From Candidatus Methanoperedens nitratireducens (lineage in GTDB: Archaea > Halobacteriota > Methanosarcinia > Methanosarcinales > Methanoperedenaceae): 64,000 bases of DNA. The notes below the pieces were generated by a model. That model ran no database searches. It had not been told where the DNA came from and worked only from the letters and a program-made list of their open reading frames with translations. The stretch spans positions 436,332 to 500,331 of the forward strand of contig NZ_JMIY01000001.1 of assembly GCF_000685155.1 (NCBI RefSeq). Direction: 5' to 3'. Of the stretch, positions 33,251-42,931 are shown in pieces. A program made the position numbers and the translations under genes. Numbering within the stretch: position 1 is the first letter of the stretch; each line of letters starts with the position of its first letter.

Positions 33251-34246
33251 TTGCTAATACAAGAAATTTGCAGCGGTTACTGGAAGTCTTCTGTTTTATT
33301 CACTGCTAATAAATTACACCTTTTCACTAAACTGGGTAATAAGCAACTCTCCAAAGAGGAGATTGCACGCGAATATAAAGCAGATACAGGAGGTATGGAG
33401 AAACTTTTGAATGCCTGTGTATCCATGGGACTTCTTGAAAAAAAGAGTGGGTTGTATAAAAACTCAGAGTTTAGTAGTAAGTTCTTAGCGGAAGGCAAAG
33501 ATTGGTATCAGGGTTACATAATAGCCCATTGGGCAGATATGTTCGTTGCTGGACACTGGCAACGTCTTGAAAAAGCTGTGCTAACAGGATCTCCTGTTAG
33601 AGGTATAGAGGATAGATTGTATGATGAGAAGAACGAATGGGGTTTCGGTAACGGGCTTTATAACTGGGTTATTGGTATGCATAATTGGGCGATGGCTGAG
33701 CATGCTGAATTATTAGCCTCGGCTGTAGATCTGGAGGGACGCAAGAATTTGATTGATATTGGTGGTGGATCTGGCACATATAGTATAGTGTTATGTCAGA
33801 AGTATAAAAACTTAAATGCTATTGTTTTTGATCTACCTGAAGTTATAGAAATTGCTAAAAAAATTATTGAGAAATACAACTTAAGCGACAGAATCACTAC
33901 AATAAGTGGAGATTTACGCTATGACTCATGGGATCAAGGTGATGTTATTCTTCTCTCAAATGTTTTACATATGGGGAAAAGTGATTTTTGTAAAAAGGCA
34001 CTTAAAAAATGCTATGAGTCTCTTCCCGCTGGAGGATTAGTGATAATACAGGAATGGTTTCTAAATCCTGACAAAACAGCTCCTACTCTATCGGCTTTAT
34101 TTTCTCTTCATATACTTGCAAGACCTGGTGGAGATGTGTACTCTGCAAGCGAAATGATGGGCTGGATGCATGATATAGGTTTTGCTAATATAAAAGAAAT
34201 AACTTTACCCGGACTATGGTCTCTTGTAACAGCAGAAAAACTTTAA
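33251..34246 (+). CDS. O-methyltransferase-like SAM enzyme with dimerisation domain
   Basis: About 331 residues. The N-terminal winged-helix dimerisation domain (to about 95) and the SAM fold with LIDIGGGSGTYSIVLCQKY near 159-177 and VIIQEWFLNPD near 276 match the acetylserotonin/hydroxyneurosporene O-methyltransferase group. The start is uncertain: a strong GGGGGT at 33194-33199 precedes an in-frame open stretch from ATT at 33203, and TTG at 33251 is the first standard start. The gene is AT-rich compared with its neighbours. The gap 33037-33250 otherwise holds only promoter-like sequence. Confidence 0.8.
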   Translation: MLIQEICSGYWKSSVLFTANKLHLFTKLGNKQLSKEEIAREYKADTGGMEKLLNACVSMGLLEKKSGLYKNSEFSSKFLAEGKDWYQGYIIAHWADMFVAGHWQRLEKAVLTGSPVRGIEDRLYDEKNEWGFGNGLYNWVIGMHNWAMAEHAELLASAVDLEGRKNLIDIGGGSGTYSIVLCQKYKNLNAIVFDLPEVIEIAKKIIEKYNLSDRITTISGDLRYDSWDQGDVILLSNVLHMGKSDFCKKALKKCYESLPAGGLVIIQEWFLNPDKTAPTLSALFSLHILARPGGDVYSASEMMGWMHDIGFANIKEITLPGLWSLVTAEKL

Positions 34247-34267
34247 ATGGATCGACATTTATAAAAA

Positions 34268-34340
34268 TAGCCCGGCAAGGATTCGAACCTTGGTCGCAAG
34301 ATCCAGAGCCTCGCATGATTGACCGCTACACTACCGGGCT
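34268..34340 (-). tRNA. tRNA-Gln (anticodon CUG)
   Basis: A 73-nt cloverleaf on the reverse strand: acceptor AGCCCGG/CCGGGCT with discriminator A, anticodon loop CTCTGGA (anticodon CTG), and T-arm with GGTTCGAATCC. The D-arm and the start AGCCCGGTAGTGTAGCGG resemble archaeal tRNA-Gln. CCA is not encoded; a T5 run follows the 3' end. Confidence 0.92.
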
Positions 34341-34392
34341 TCTGGTGTTAATACTAACTTTTCACATATTAATCTATCGGAGCCTGATGAAT

Positions 34393-35421
34393 TCAAAGAT
34401 GCCAGTATTTGCTCTGGATTTTTTTTATCTGTTCTAACCGCGCTCTCACCTGCGGACTGGGCTTAACCGGTCCTTTCATATCCGGTTCTTTTCCCATAAA
34501 AACTTCTATTATAGCCGCAACAGACCGGGCAAGCAGTTCAAGATCATAGCCTCCTTCAAGTGCGGCCGCTATTTTCACATTGCTCTCTTTAGCTATTGAT
34601 TTTACGATAAATGCAAGTCTTGCAAAACCACCTGCGCTCATCCTCATCCAGGCCAGTCCATCATCGGTGCCTGCATCCTGTCCTGCTGATATAAGCACTA
34701 TATCGGGTCTGAACTCAAGCGCTGCAGGAACAAGTATCTCCTCAAACGCGGCAATGAATCCTGTATCATCAGTCCCTGCTGGCAGAGGTACATTTATATT
34801 ATAACCTGTTCCTTCCCCGGTCCCGACCTCATCCAGCCATCCTGTTCCAGGATAATGCGGGTACTGGTGGGTCGAGAAATACAGTACAGCAGGATCATCA
34901 TAGAACGCATCCTGCGTCCCGTTACCGTGATGAACATCCCAGTCCACGATCAATATCCGTTTTTTCCCCTTTTTCTGCGCATGGCGTGCAGCAATCGCAA
35001 TATTGTTGAAGATACAGAACCCCATCCCCCTATCGGGCTCTGCATGGTGGCCAGGCGGTCTTACAAGTGCGAACGTACTCTCGGCTCTATCAGCAAGCAC
35101 GGCATCAACAGCCGTTATTGCGCCTCCTGCCGCAAGCAACGCGACGCTGTATGAGTCTTTTCTCAGGATAGTTTCAGGATCAAGTGAAATTTCCAGCTCA
35201 GAATATCTTTTTACCTTTTTGATATACTCAGGTGTATGGATATACTGGATCTCATTTGGATCTGCATATCTTGGCTCTATAAGATCCAGTTGTTCCATCA
35301 GTCCTGTTTCTTCAAGATGGGCGATTATTGATACTAAGCGCTCTTTTCTCTCAGGATGTAAACCTGTATCGTGCTTTAAATAATCGGGATGGTAGATTAT
35401 CCCCGCTCTTTTCTGTGACAA
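34393..35421 (-). CDS. Histone-deacetylase-superfamily protein
   Basis: A 342-residue protein of the arginase/deacetylase fold. Zinc and active-site motifs are complete: [16 protein letters not shown] (His-His pair), [13 protein letters not shown] (Asp and His ligands) and [10 protein letters not shown] (Asp ligand). Archaeal members are often called acetoin-utilisation-like or acetylpolyamine amidohydrolase-like deacetylases. The substrate could be acetyl-lysine or an acetylated polyamine. It sits between a tRNA gene and a PNPOx-like gene on the same strand. Confidence 0.88.
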   Translation of the reverse strand: MSQKRAGIIYHPDYLKHDTGLHPERKERLVSIIAHLEETGLMEQLDLIEPRYADPNEIQYIHTPEYIKKVKRYSELEISLDPETILRKDSYSVALLAAGGAITAVDAVLADRAESTFALVRPPGHHAEPDRGMGFCIFNNIAIAARHAQKKGKKRILIVDWDVHHGNGTQDAFYDDPAVLYFSTHQYPHYPGTGWLDEVGTGEGTGYNINVPLPAGTDDTGFIAAFEEILVPAALEFRPDIVLISAGQDAGTDDGLAWMRMSAGGFARLAFIVKSIAKESNVKIAAALEGGYDLELLARSVAAIIEVFMGKEPDMKGPVKPSPQVRARLEQIKKIQSKYWHL

Positions 35422-35445
35422 TCCTGTATAAAAATGAAAAAGGTT

Positions 35446-35844
35446 TTATGCGAGCTTCTTTCCTGCATTGGGTCCGTATGTCGCATCATATATCTCTTTC
35501 ACATGAAAGATAAAGGCCGCTTTTCCTGGTAATTTCTTGGAATCTGCCATCGCCCTGGCGGTTGAAAATAGATCTCCCTTCTCTTCAATATCCACCGTTC
35601 CTTTTATCTGGTATGATTTCTTGGCATCACCATCATACGCCACGATCGCCATATTGGGGTTGGCCTCTATGTTCTTTCGTGTCTTGTTAAAAAAGTTATC
35701 CACGAACATTATGTTTTCATCGTCCAGTATCTTCCACATGGTAACGAATACTACATTGGGCACCCCACCCTTGTCCGCGGTGGCTATGGGAAGGGGTTTT
35801 TGCTTTTCAACGACATCTCTTATCTCAGGAGGCATTTTTACCAT
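35446..35844 (-). CDS. Pyridoxamine-5'-phosphate-oxidase-fold protein
   Basis: About 132 residues from the ATG with GGTGAT just upstream. It shows the split-barrel pattern KQKPLPIATADKGGVPNVVFV, IMFVDNFFNKTRKNIEANPN and YQIKGTVDIEEKGDL. FMN, F420 or heme may be bound; the substrate is unknown. It is the second PNPOx-like protein in this window, but the two are not close copies. It lies 24 bp upstream of the deacetylase gene and may be co-transcribed with it. Confidence 0.8.
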   Translation of the reverse strand: MVKMPPEIRDVVEKQKPLPIATADKGGVPNVVFVTMWKILDDENIMFVDNFFNKTRKNIEANPNMAIVAYDGDAKKSYQIKGTVDIEEKGDLFSTARAMADSKKLPGKAAFIFHVKEIYDATYGPNAGKKLA

Positions 35845-35955
35845 AATTATCACCTTTTTTCATTTAGTATGCCTTATGTATAAAGGTTTTGATATGTTCA
35901 CAGGCTTTCGATAAAAAGATATCTATATTGTTTCTGCAAATAAAGATGAGTTTTA

Positions 35956-36381
35956 ATGAAGGTATTCTTTGCAGGTTCCATAAGAGGAGGTCGGCAACTG
36001 ATCTCCACATATGAGTATATTATCCGCTTCTTAGAAGCCCATAATTACATGATTATAAGCGAGCATGTAGCCTTGCAGGATCTTGAAAGAATTGAAGCCA
36101 AAATGACAGAGCAGGCAATCTTCAAGAAAGATACGACCTGGATCGAAGAGAGCGATTGTGTGATCGCCGAGGTCACAGTTCCATCGACAGGTGTCGGCTA
36201 TGAGATATGCCACGCCGTTAATCACCAAAAACCTGTGCTCTGCGTGTATGAAGAAGGAGCCAAAGTATCGGCTATGGTTCTTGGGAATACAAGCAAATAT
36301 ATTATTGCTAGATCGTATTCAAACAAACAACAGCTTGAAGAGATACTGCTGGATTTTCTTGGAAAAAATAGTAGAATGTGA
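35956..36381 (+). CDS. Nucleoside 2-deoxyribosyltransferase / DNPH1-like hydrolase
   Basis: A 141-residue protein with the Rcl/DNPH1 pattern: MKVFFAGSIRGG at the N-terminus, WIEESDCVIAEVTVPSTGVGYEI with the catalytic Glu region, and HQKPVLCVYEEG. Relatives cleave 2'-deoxynucleoside monophosphates or swap bases on deoxyribosides, serving nucleotide clean-up. It is monocistronic and convergent with ftsZ. Confidence 0.8.
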   Translation: MKVFFAGSIRGGRQLISTYEYIIRFLEAHNYMIISEHVALQDLERIEAKMTEQAIFKKDTTWIEESDCVIAEVTVPSTGVGYEICHAVNHQKPVLCVYEEGAKVSAMVLGNTSKYIIARSYSNKQQLEEILLDFLGKNSRM

Positions 36382-36409
36382 TGTGATCCTTCACATCACT
36401 TAAAATATT

Positions 36410-37390
36410 TTACTCGCCTTCCATGAACGGGCTCTTAACACCTGTCAGGACTGCCATTACACGTACTCTGCCTGTGAGCTGGTCATCCACTTTTGCGCCC
36501 CAGATAACTCTCTTTGTATTGGGTACCTTATCCATGATCAACTCGCCTGTCACTGCGACCTCCTCAAGCGTCATGTCCTCGCCTCCAACGATGTGTATGA
36601 GCACACCGTATGTGGCAGACATATCGGATATATCAAGTAACGGCACAGCCAGCGCCTGAGAGACAGCTTTTGTTACCCTGTCCTCTCCGTCGCCTTCACC
36701 GATTCCGATCGAGGATATCCCGCCGCGCTCCATGACCGCACGCAGATCAGCGTAATCAAGGTTGATAAGGCTTGGCTGGGTGATCGTTTCAGTTATATTT
36801 TTTACGAATGCGCCTACCAGTGCGTTTGCAACTGCAAGTGCCTCTTTTAATGGTAGATTCCCTGCTACTTCCCTCAACTTTGAGTTATCGATCACGATCG
36901 TTGAGTCGCAGCTCTCTGTGAGGGCCTGTATCGCCTCTCTTGCTTTTTCTCTTCTGTACTGCTCGATCTTGAAAGGAATCGTGACACATGCGATTGTAAG
37001 TGCTCCGAGTTCTCTTGTCACTCCAGCAACTACAGGTATTGCTCCTGTGCCTGTTCCTCCGCCTAATCCAGCAACCAGGAATACCAGATTTGTTCCCTCA
37101 AGATCAGTTTTTATCTCTGATATATTCTCTTTGGTTGCCTGGGCACCCATCTCAGGATATCCGCCGCATCCGTGTCCTTTGCATAATTTTTCGCCAATTA
37201 AAATCAGCTTATCAGCTTTACTCATTGTACTGAGGTGATTTACATCAGTATTAGCTGCGATTATCTTACCGCCTGCCATTCCTTTCTCTGCTATCCAAGT
37301 CGTAATATTGCACCCTGCACCACCAAGCCCGACAACAGCAACAGATGGTTTTGATGTTTTTACAAGCTCTGCTAACTTTTCGTCAACCAT
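36410..37390 (-). CDS. ftsZ: FtsZ-family tubulin-like GTPase
   Basis: A 326-residue protein. The tubulin signature GGGTGTG lies at 110-116, GLGGAGCN at 21-28 is the first GTP-binding loop, and NLDYADLRAVM near 213 is the T7 loop that activates the neighbouring subunit. It ends soon after the folded core and lacks the long C-terminal tail of bacterial FtsZ. It polymerises at the division site with GTP. Which archaeal FtsZ subgroup it belongs to needs a tree. Confidence 0.93.
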   Translation of the reverse strand: MVDEKLAELVKTSKPSVAVVGLGGAGCNITTWIAEKGMAGGKIIAANTDVNHLSTMSKADKLILIGEKLCKGHGCGGYPEMGAQATKENISEIKTDLEGTNLVFLVAGLGGGTGTGAIPVVAGVTRELGALTIACVTIPFKIEQYRREKAREAIQALTESCDSTIVIDNSKLREVAGNLPLKEALAVANALVGAFVKNITETITQPSLINLDYADLRAVMERGGISSIGIGEGDGEDRVTKAVSQALAVPLLDISDMSATYGVLIHIVGGEDMTLEEVAVTGELIMDKVPNTKRVIWGAKVDDQLTGRVRVMAVLTGVKSPFMEGE

Positions 37391-37481
37391 ATATTTATAG
37401 CCTCCTTGACTAAATAGTGACGAATATATTTACACTCTTAAAGTATATAGATATTATTGATGATTCCTGATGTTAACAGGA

Positions 37482-38891
37482 TCATTTTGGTTTAGGAGGC
37501 CAGTTTTTCTCCATCCATCCAGGAATGCGTCCTGAATCAGGTGGGCCGATCATTACTCTCAGTCCTGTCACATCCTCAACATCTCCCTGCAGCCGTGCTG
37601 CAAGACCCGGCAGTATCAGTGTACTGTGGTCTGTCTTTTCCTTGAAGTCAAAGCCAGCCTTCTGAAAGGTATCTTTTATCTTGGCTGCAGTTAGCTGTCC
37701 GCCTGCTACTGCCGCTTCAACCCCTATGCCATCGGTATCCACTGCTGCAATATAGCAGTTTATCTTATTGGAGGAAAGATCGCTCTCTACTGTATAATAG
37801 GTGAGAGCAAAGTTTGTTGTGATTATCACAGGCGAATCCTTTGTCGGTGAGCCGATCTCATTGACCCCGGGAGCGACTTTTACAGGCGTCCTGGGATCTG
37901 TATATATTGTATCCCGCAGGTGCACCTGTGGCAGCATGGCATACGGCTCAAGGCCGTGAAGGATCATTATATCAGCGTACCTGACTATGAAAACAGAAGC
38001 AAGAACTGTCTCCCAGTAAGAGGCTGTGACCGCATCATTATATACAAGCCATGCGCTCAGGGGAAGGGCCATAATCGGGAGAGCAATGTCCTTCTGCCCC
38101 TCTTTTATCCCTGCGCGGCGAAGCTTTATGCATCTCTCAAAGGTCTCTTTTAATTGCTTCCCCTGAGGATACGTACCCGGATCAAGTATAAGCTCTTTTA
38201 TTCCCATCTCCTGAAATGTCAGTGCAAGCGACCTAAGTTTATCCAGATCAGATGAGGACAGAACGACAGGAACTTTATAATTTAATGCAAGTTCTGCCAC
38301 CTCACCCCAGTTCTTCTCTGTTGCAGCGTATATAAGCGGATTTTTATCCTTTACAACTTCAAGCGCAGCCCTCAGTACTGCCGGGTCAAAAGAACAGAGC
38401 ACAAGAGGAAGTTCTGTTGTCTCACTGACCTTTTTTACCGCACTGGCAAACTTAAGGGCATCTCCTGAGACGCACCTCACTGCAACCATATCTACCTTTA
38501 AGAACTTTCCAACATAGAATTTCCTGAAGTTTGCGATATTATTTATCCTGTCTACAAGTTCTTGTTCAGCCATTGTGTCCCAGACATCATAGGCAAACGT
38601 TGTCGGGTTAAAAAATGTCAACTGGTGACGGTACAAAACATCATCCCCGCCTATTTTCTTAGCATGCTCTCCCCTGCCTACTATGATCTCACGAACCTCC
38701 GGGGCAAGAAGCGACTCAAGTTCCAGATATTTTTTCTTGAACTCATCTTTAAGTAATGGGGGACAATCCTCCAGCTTTTTGGATCTGTCGATCAGATGTG
38801 CAGCAAAAGCCATGCATGTTGCATCACCGCATTCGGCACAGTTTATCTGAGGCAGGTATTTGTAGACCTGAAGTGGACTGTTCAGTTTCAT
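37482..38891 (-). CDS. cdhE: Acetyl-CoA decarbonylase/synthase subunit gamma (corrinoid iron-sulfur protein large subunit)
   Basis: A 469-residue protein. The N-terminal Cys motif (C18, C21, C26, C43) binds the [4Fe-4S] cluster, and a TIM barrel plus C-terminal corrinoid domain follow. With CdhD it carries the methyl group between tetrahydropterin and the acetyl-forming A-cluster. It overlaps the end of cdhD by 1 bp. Subunits alpha, epsilon and beta (cdhABC) are not in this window, so the usual cdhABCDE operon is split. Confidence 0.96.
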   Translation of the reverse strand: MKLNSPLQVYKYLPQINCAECGDATCMAFAAHLIDRSKKLEDCPPLLKDEFKKKYLELESLLAPEVREIIVGRGEHAKKIGGDDVLYRHQLTFFNPTTFAYDVWDTMAEQELVDRINNIANFRKFYVGKFLKVDMVAVRCVSGDALKFASAVKKVSETTELPLVLCSFDPAVLRAALEVVKDKNPLIYAATEKNWGEVAELALNYKVPVVLSSSDLDKLRSLALTFQEMGIKELILDPGTYPQGKQLKETFERCIKLRRAGIKEGQKDIALPIMALPLSAWLVYNDAVTASYWETVLASVFIVRYADIMILHGLEPYAMLPQVHLRDTIYTDPRTPVKVAPGVNEIGSPTKDSPVIITTNFALTYYTVESDLSSNKINCYIAAVDTDGIGVEAAVAGGQLTAAKIKDTFQKAGFDFKEKTDHSTLILPGLAARLQGDVEDVTGLRVMIGPPDSGRIPGWMEKNWPPKPK

Positions 38892-40177
38892 TATATCACC
38901 GCCGTTATCCAGTTATCGATATTTGTAGGCTCAGCTTCCTTTGAGCCGTACAGTGTCTGGGTAATCTCTTTTAATACCTGGACTGCTGTGGGATGCATCA
39001 TCATGAATAGATCGTTCCCTGCAAGCGATAGAGTCAATCCTGTGATTATCTCCCATATCGGACCCCGGTACTCCCGCGGCCCCCAGTCTGAGTCTTCCTT
39101 TAGAGGTGAAGCCACCATCCAGGCTTCGCGTGCACCCCATGCATTGGTAGTACCGCTTGACATAGGGAAATTGAGTTCTGCATCGCCTGTCAGGCCTGCA
39201 AGCCTTATCCGTTCCATATTTGTATAAGCATAATCCAGACCGTACCCAAGCGCAGCAGTTGTTGGGTCCATCAGAATATTCTCCCGTGCCACACCGCACT
39301 GTTTCATCAATTTTCGATTTAGCTCTTTCTGTGCATTGATCTCAAGCTGGGTCCATGAGAGCACAACATGATTATATTTCTTGGCTGCTTCTGCTATTCG
39401 CGCATAGTCAAGATTTAAACTTGCAGATGCAAGCAGGCAGCGCTCACCTTCAGCCACCTCGGCTGCTTTCTCTAATACAACCGGGTCTTTCTCAGGATTG
39501 CCTGAGCCGCCGATCACGATCGGCACATCCACAGCCTGGAGAACCTCTTCCACTGTTTTTGCGGCCTCAGCAGGAGAGGTATCCTTTATATTCGGGTCTG
39601 TACTGATGAGGTGAACTGTAACCATATCTGCCCCAAAGTCGCGCACAACCTTCTTTGCCCATTCAGAGGGGCTGTTGATAACATCTTCATAGTTGGATTT
39701 GACCGCTTTTGCCATGTTTATCGGCATATCAAAGACATCCATTGTTATGTAGTTGCGGTGAGGCATTGGATTGTCAAAATAATATGGAAGAGCATGCTCT
39801 CCTCCGAGTGTTACAGTGCTACTGCGTGAACCGCCGTCAGATGAAGTAGCTCCAAGTGTGACCTCCTGTATAGGTGTCTTCCATTCCTCCATTCTACCCA
39901 CACTGAATTTTGATTCAATTAACCTGCTGGGCCTGATCGGCTTCGCTGCTGTCCCACTAAACATCTGATCAACTGGATATCCAAGAATCCTGGAGATGTT
40001 TATTAGGTGATGAGCAATCTGGGCGGCCTCATGCCCTAATGCATATGCCATCTGCGGGTTTAGCATATGTCCCAGATCCAGCTCTACATCGCCTTCTATC
40101 TTTACTCCCTCAAGGGCTTCAATATCAAGACCCCCTAACAGGCTTCCAAGTTCAGAGAGTTTAATCTTTTTCGTCAT
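38891..40177 (-). CDS. cdhD: Acetyl-CoA decarbonylase/synthase subunit delta (corrinoid protein small subunit)
   Basis: A 428-residue TIM-barrel protein that pairs with Cdh[27 protein letters not shown] sequence, [27 protein letters not shown] and [25 protein letters not shown] are hallmarks. It supports methyl transfer to the corrinoid. It is first in a two-gene cdhDE unit; the 138-bp gap before it is AT-rich promoter sequence. Confidence 0.96.
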   Translation of the reverse strand: MTKKIKLSELGSLLGGLDIEALEGVKIEGDVELDLGHMLNPQMAYALGHEAAQIAHHLINISRILGYPVDQMFSGTAAKPIRPSRLIESKFSVGRMEEWKTPIQEVTLGATSSDGGSRSSTVTLGGEHALPYYFDNPMPHRNYITMDVFDMPINMAKAVKSNYEDVINSPSEWAKKVVRDFGADMVTVHLISTDPNIKDTSPAEAAKTVEEVLQAVDVPIVIGGSGNPEKDPVVLEKAAEVAEGERCLLASASLNLDYARIAEAAKKYNHVVLSWTQLEINAQKELNRKLMKQCGVARENILMDPTTAALGYGLDYAYTNMERIRLAGLTGDAELNFPMSSGTTNAWGAREAWMVASPLKEDSDWGPREYRGPIWEIITGLTLSLAGNDLFMMMHPTAVQVLKEITQTLYGSKEAEPTNIDNWITAVI

Positions 40178-40315
40178 TATAACATCCTATTCAGCACTAT
40201 TCTATTAACCATACCAGATAGGGCTGGCTACATATATATTTTTAGATGCAGTACTGTGAGCCTACAAAAAGCATGGAAAGATTTTTCTATACTAACTTAA
40301 TAAATGGGTTAAAAA

Positions 40316-40504
40316 ATGAATAAAAAAAGCCCCTTCTTCACAGCTATTGCTGCATCTATTCTGTACTTTATTATCCTTATACTGTTACGATATTTTGCAG
40401 ACCATAGTTCTATTGACTGGCAGGGAGCATTGCTGGGTGCCATTATCTTCTGGATTGTCATCTTCGTAGTGCACCAGTTCCTCAGAAAAAGGTATTCAGA
40501 TTAG
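40316..40504 (+). CDS. Small two-helix membrane protein
   Basis: A 62-residue protein with two hydrophobic helices (about 8-27 and 36-56) joined by a polar turn and ending in RKRYSD. I do not recognise it. It is convergent with the even smaller membrane ORF on the other strand. Confidence 0.5.
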   Translation: MNKKSPFFTAIAASILYFIILILLRYFADHSSIDWQGALLGAIIFWIVIFVVHQFLRKRYSD

Positions 40505-40512
40505 TTGATACA

Positions 40513-40680
40513 TCATAATAGCCTTGTTAAAAGCAGGTATATAATATATACAACTAGTATGAAGAGAATCAATCTTATAATTAGACCTATCGATGCTAAT
40601 AAAAACCCGAATACATAAAAAGCGATGATCACAGCAATGATTAAAAGGATTATATTCGTCAGTGTCATACCATCTACCAT
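40513..40680 (-). CDS. Very small membrane protein (55 residues)
   Basis: An open frame of 55 codons on the reverse strand (starts MVDGMTLTNIILL) with two hydrophobic segments and a central FGFLLASIGLIIRLILF. GGGG precedes the ATG by a few bases. It resembles the short hydrophobic lmo0937-type proteins of bacteria in style only. I infer coding from uninterrupted hydrophobic pattern, the ribosome-binding site and its place between two other genes. Confidence 0.45.
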   Translation of the reverse strand: MVDGMTLTNIILLIIAVIIAFYVFGFLLASIGLIIRLILFILVVYIIYLLLTRLL

Positions 40681-40740
40681 GTTTTCCCCATTAATATGAT
40701 TATCCCTGATACATAAATACTTTACCCTAATTTAAAACAT

Positions 40741-41868
40741 ATGCGTATAGGAATCATACTCCACGGTCCAGAGATCATTGATACAGGCTCAGCAGAGCGA
40801 ATAATCGGAATATTCAAGCAGGAACATGAGATCATAGTAAAGCTTGGCGGAACGATGGGGCGGACTGCTGTGCTGGATGCCGGGCTTGAGGATATAATCG
40901 ATATCTCACAGGGGCTCACACCAAGTGAGACCATCATAGCACTAAAGGATAGTATCGACCTTGCGATACTTCTAAACCAGGGTAAAACACCACAAACAGG
41001 GCGGCATTTCGGGCGTATCATAGCATCGAAGCTTGATCATCCTGATCCTGATTCAGATCTCCCGCCGCTTGTCCATATCGAGAGCCCGGATTCTGGCGGC
41101 AGGATAATCTACTATAACCAGCGGGCTGCAGAGTATGCCGGGTATGTAAAAAATGTACTTACCAGATATTATGAGAATTATGACCTGCCCATCGAATACT
41201 GTAGCTCTATGCCACTGGATATCAGATTTGAAGGTAATAAGATCATCCGCAGGCTATGCGGGGTATTTTGCGGTGAGAACATACGCCTTGAGGGAGTAGT
41301 TATCGGATATGCCACGCACGATGCACCTGAAATAGTATGTGAGGACGGTAAGGTAATTGAGCTCAGGGGAGTAAGAATAAAACCTCACGGACTTGAGAAG
41401 CTTGAGAACAGGAGAATCGACCTGTTCACTGCAAAGGTCAAGACAGGAAACATAAGGCGAACCCGGCATAGAACAAGGATAAAAAATATACAGCCAGGAA
41501 CATCGGGCAGGATAGCTATCATCGACCACTGCGCAGAATCCACATTTGAACTTATAAAAGATGCAGATCTTGTCATAACAGTAGGAGACGATACTACAGC
41601 GATAACGGCAGATATACTTGTACGATTTGGCGTTCCTGTTATAGGGATCACGGATGGTGACCTGGACTGCATACTTGAGGATTCAGCAGTACCGACAGGG
41701 TCTGTGATCATCCAGGTCAGGGAAGGATTTGATGATATCGTGGGAAGGGAAGTGTTCGAGAAAATAATGCATTTCAAACAGCAAATTCATATGCAGAGAA
41801 GAGATGAACTGCTTTCCAGGATACTTGCTCTGGCTGAAAAAGAAATGGTAAATATAAAATATTATTAA
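40741..41868 (+). CDS. DUF2117 family protein
   Basis: A 375-residue protein matching an uncharacterised archaeal family (DUF2117, common in methanogens): MRIGIILHGPEIIDTGSAERII at the start, KLGGTMGRTAVLDAGLEDIID, and a C-terminal domain VITVGDDTTAITADILVRFGVPVIGITDGDLD that looks like a nucleotide-binding Rossmann part. The function is unknown. A TATA-like box (ACATAAATAC, 40711-40720) about 25 nt before the ATG points to a leaderless mRNA. Confidence 0.75.
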   Translation: MRIGIILHGPEIIDTGSAERIIGIFKQEHEIIVKLGGTMGRTAVLDAGLEDIIDISQGLTPSETIIALKDSIDLAILLNQGKTPQTGRHFGRIIASKLDHPDPDSDLPPLVHIESPDSGGRIIYYNQRAAEYAGYVKNVLTRYYENYDLPIEYCSSMPLDIRFEGNKIIRRLCGVFCGENIRLEGVVIGYATHDAPEIVCEDGKVIELRGVRIKPHGLEKLENRRIDLFTAKVKTGNIRRTRHRTRIKNIQPGTSGRIAIIDHCAESTFELIKDADLVITVGDDTTAITADILVRFGVPVIGITDGDLDCILEDSAVPTGSVIIQVREGFDDIVGREVFEKIMHFKQQIHMQRRDELLSRILALAEKEMVNIKYY

Positions 41869-41891
41869 AAATTTAATAAAAATGGTATAAC

Positions 41892-42380
41892 CTAGATTAA
41901 TGCGGATGTTATTCCTAATACACCTGCCTGAATAATAATTGCGACCGCTATTATTACTCCAGCCATCTCCAGTGCAACCGCAACATTTCCTTTCTTGAGT
42001 TCTTCAAATTCATCTATTCCCTTGGTCAGTTTATCAAGTATATTTATCGCAAGATAGATAGCAGCTATAGCAAGTACTACTCCAAGTATTAATTGAATTA
42101 TGCTTGCTATTAAAGAGAATATATCGCCTGCCAGAGCATTGGATATCCCTATAGAAACTCCCGCAACTCCAGATTGCACTACTAGACCTATCGCGATAAA
42201 TACTGATGCGACAAGAATGCCTATCGCAACATTACCACTAGCAATTTCCTTTTCTTCGTTCATTCCTTTGGTTATCTTTCTTAATACAGAAAAGCCAATA
42301 TACAGGGCAACTACTGCCAGTAGAATGGCAATAACCAATTGAATCAATCCTACTACTGCGTTTTCTAAAGCCATATTCAC
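41892..42380 (-). CDS. DUF350 membrane protein with internal duplication
   Basis: A 162-residue protein with four hydrophobic helices in two similar halves: KITKGMNEEKEIASGNVAIGI in the first and KLTKGIDEFEELKKGNVAVAL in the second. This is the DUF350 pattern, of unknown function. It is convergent with the DUF2117 gene and divergent from the regulator gene; a small CACGC/GCGTG hairpin lies just upstream. Confidence 0.8.
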   Translation of the reverse strand: MNMALENAVVGLIQLVIAILLAVVALYIGFSVLRKITKGMNEEKEIASGNVAIGILVASVFIAIGLVVQSGVAGVSIGISNALAGDIFSLIASIIQLILGVVLAIAAIYLAINILDKLTKGIDEFEELKKGNVAVALEMAGVIIAVAIIIQAGVLGITSALI

Positions 42381-42559
42381 ACCTCACGCTTAAAGCGTGC
42401 ATACGCATAATTGTAATGAGGTAAATATAATGATTTTGATGGTTTTGAATTGGTGTGTTGACAAGGTATTTAAGTTTACAGGTACTAAGATTGGTTTTGT
42501 ATAAAATGTGCAAAAACCGGGAATCCGGTTTTTGTAAAACAATAGAATATGAGGTTACC

Positions 42560-42931
42560 ATGCCAAGATCGATCCCTGAAATGATCCGGGGCGACTTCAA
42601 ATGCGAGGAAATCGCAAAGTGTATCCTTGGACTTAAGGATATAGATATCGATGCCTATAAAATACTTGTAGCAAAAGGCCCTATGACTGCTGAACATCTT
42701 GGAGAGCTTCTGAACAGGGAGCGAAGCACGGCTTACAGGTCATTGCAGAGTCTGGCAGGATGTGGTCTTGTCCGCCGCGAAACCAGAACAATCAGCTCAG
42801 GCGGTTATTATTACGAGTATATAGCACTTGATCCATGTAAGATGAAAGAGATGGTTCTTGAGAATATAGATGAATGGTACAGTAAAATGAAGCAGCTTGT
42901 TGTTGAGATCGATAAGGATATTATGAAATAG
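42560..42931 (+). CDS. TrmB/MarR-like winged-helix transcription regulator
   Basis: About 123 residues from the ATG with GAGGT upstream; a longer frame to 42455 is unlikely. The DNA-binding domain DAYKILVAKGPMTAEHLGELLNRERSTAYRSLQSLAGCGLVRRE is a clear winged helix, ending in a short helical tail. The first 25 residues have two Cys (FKCEEIAKC), which with a third Cys could sense metals or redox. The target is unknown. Its 3' end overlaps the convergent cobT-like gene by 11 bp. Confidence 0.8.
   Translation: MPRSIPEMIRGDFKCEEIAKCILGLKDIDIDAYKILVAKGPMTAEHLGELLNRERSTAYRSLQSLAGCGLVRRETRTISSGGYYYEYIALDPCKMKEMVLENIDEWYSKMKQLVVEIDKDIMK

Noticed and set aside
36423..37238. Open frames on the + strand opposite ftsZ
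   Set aside because: They are shadows of a strongly supported reverse-strand FtsZ gene; their translations have no recognisable motifs.
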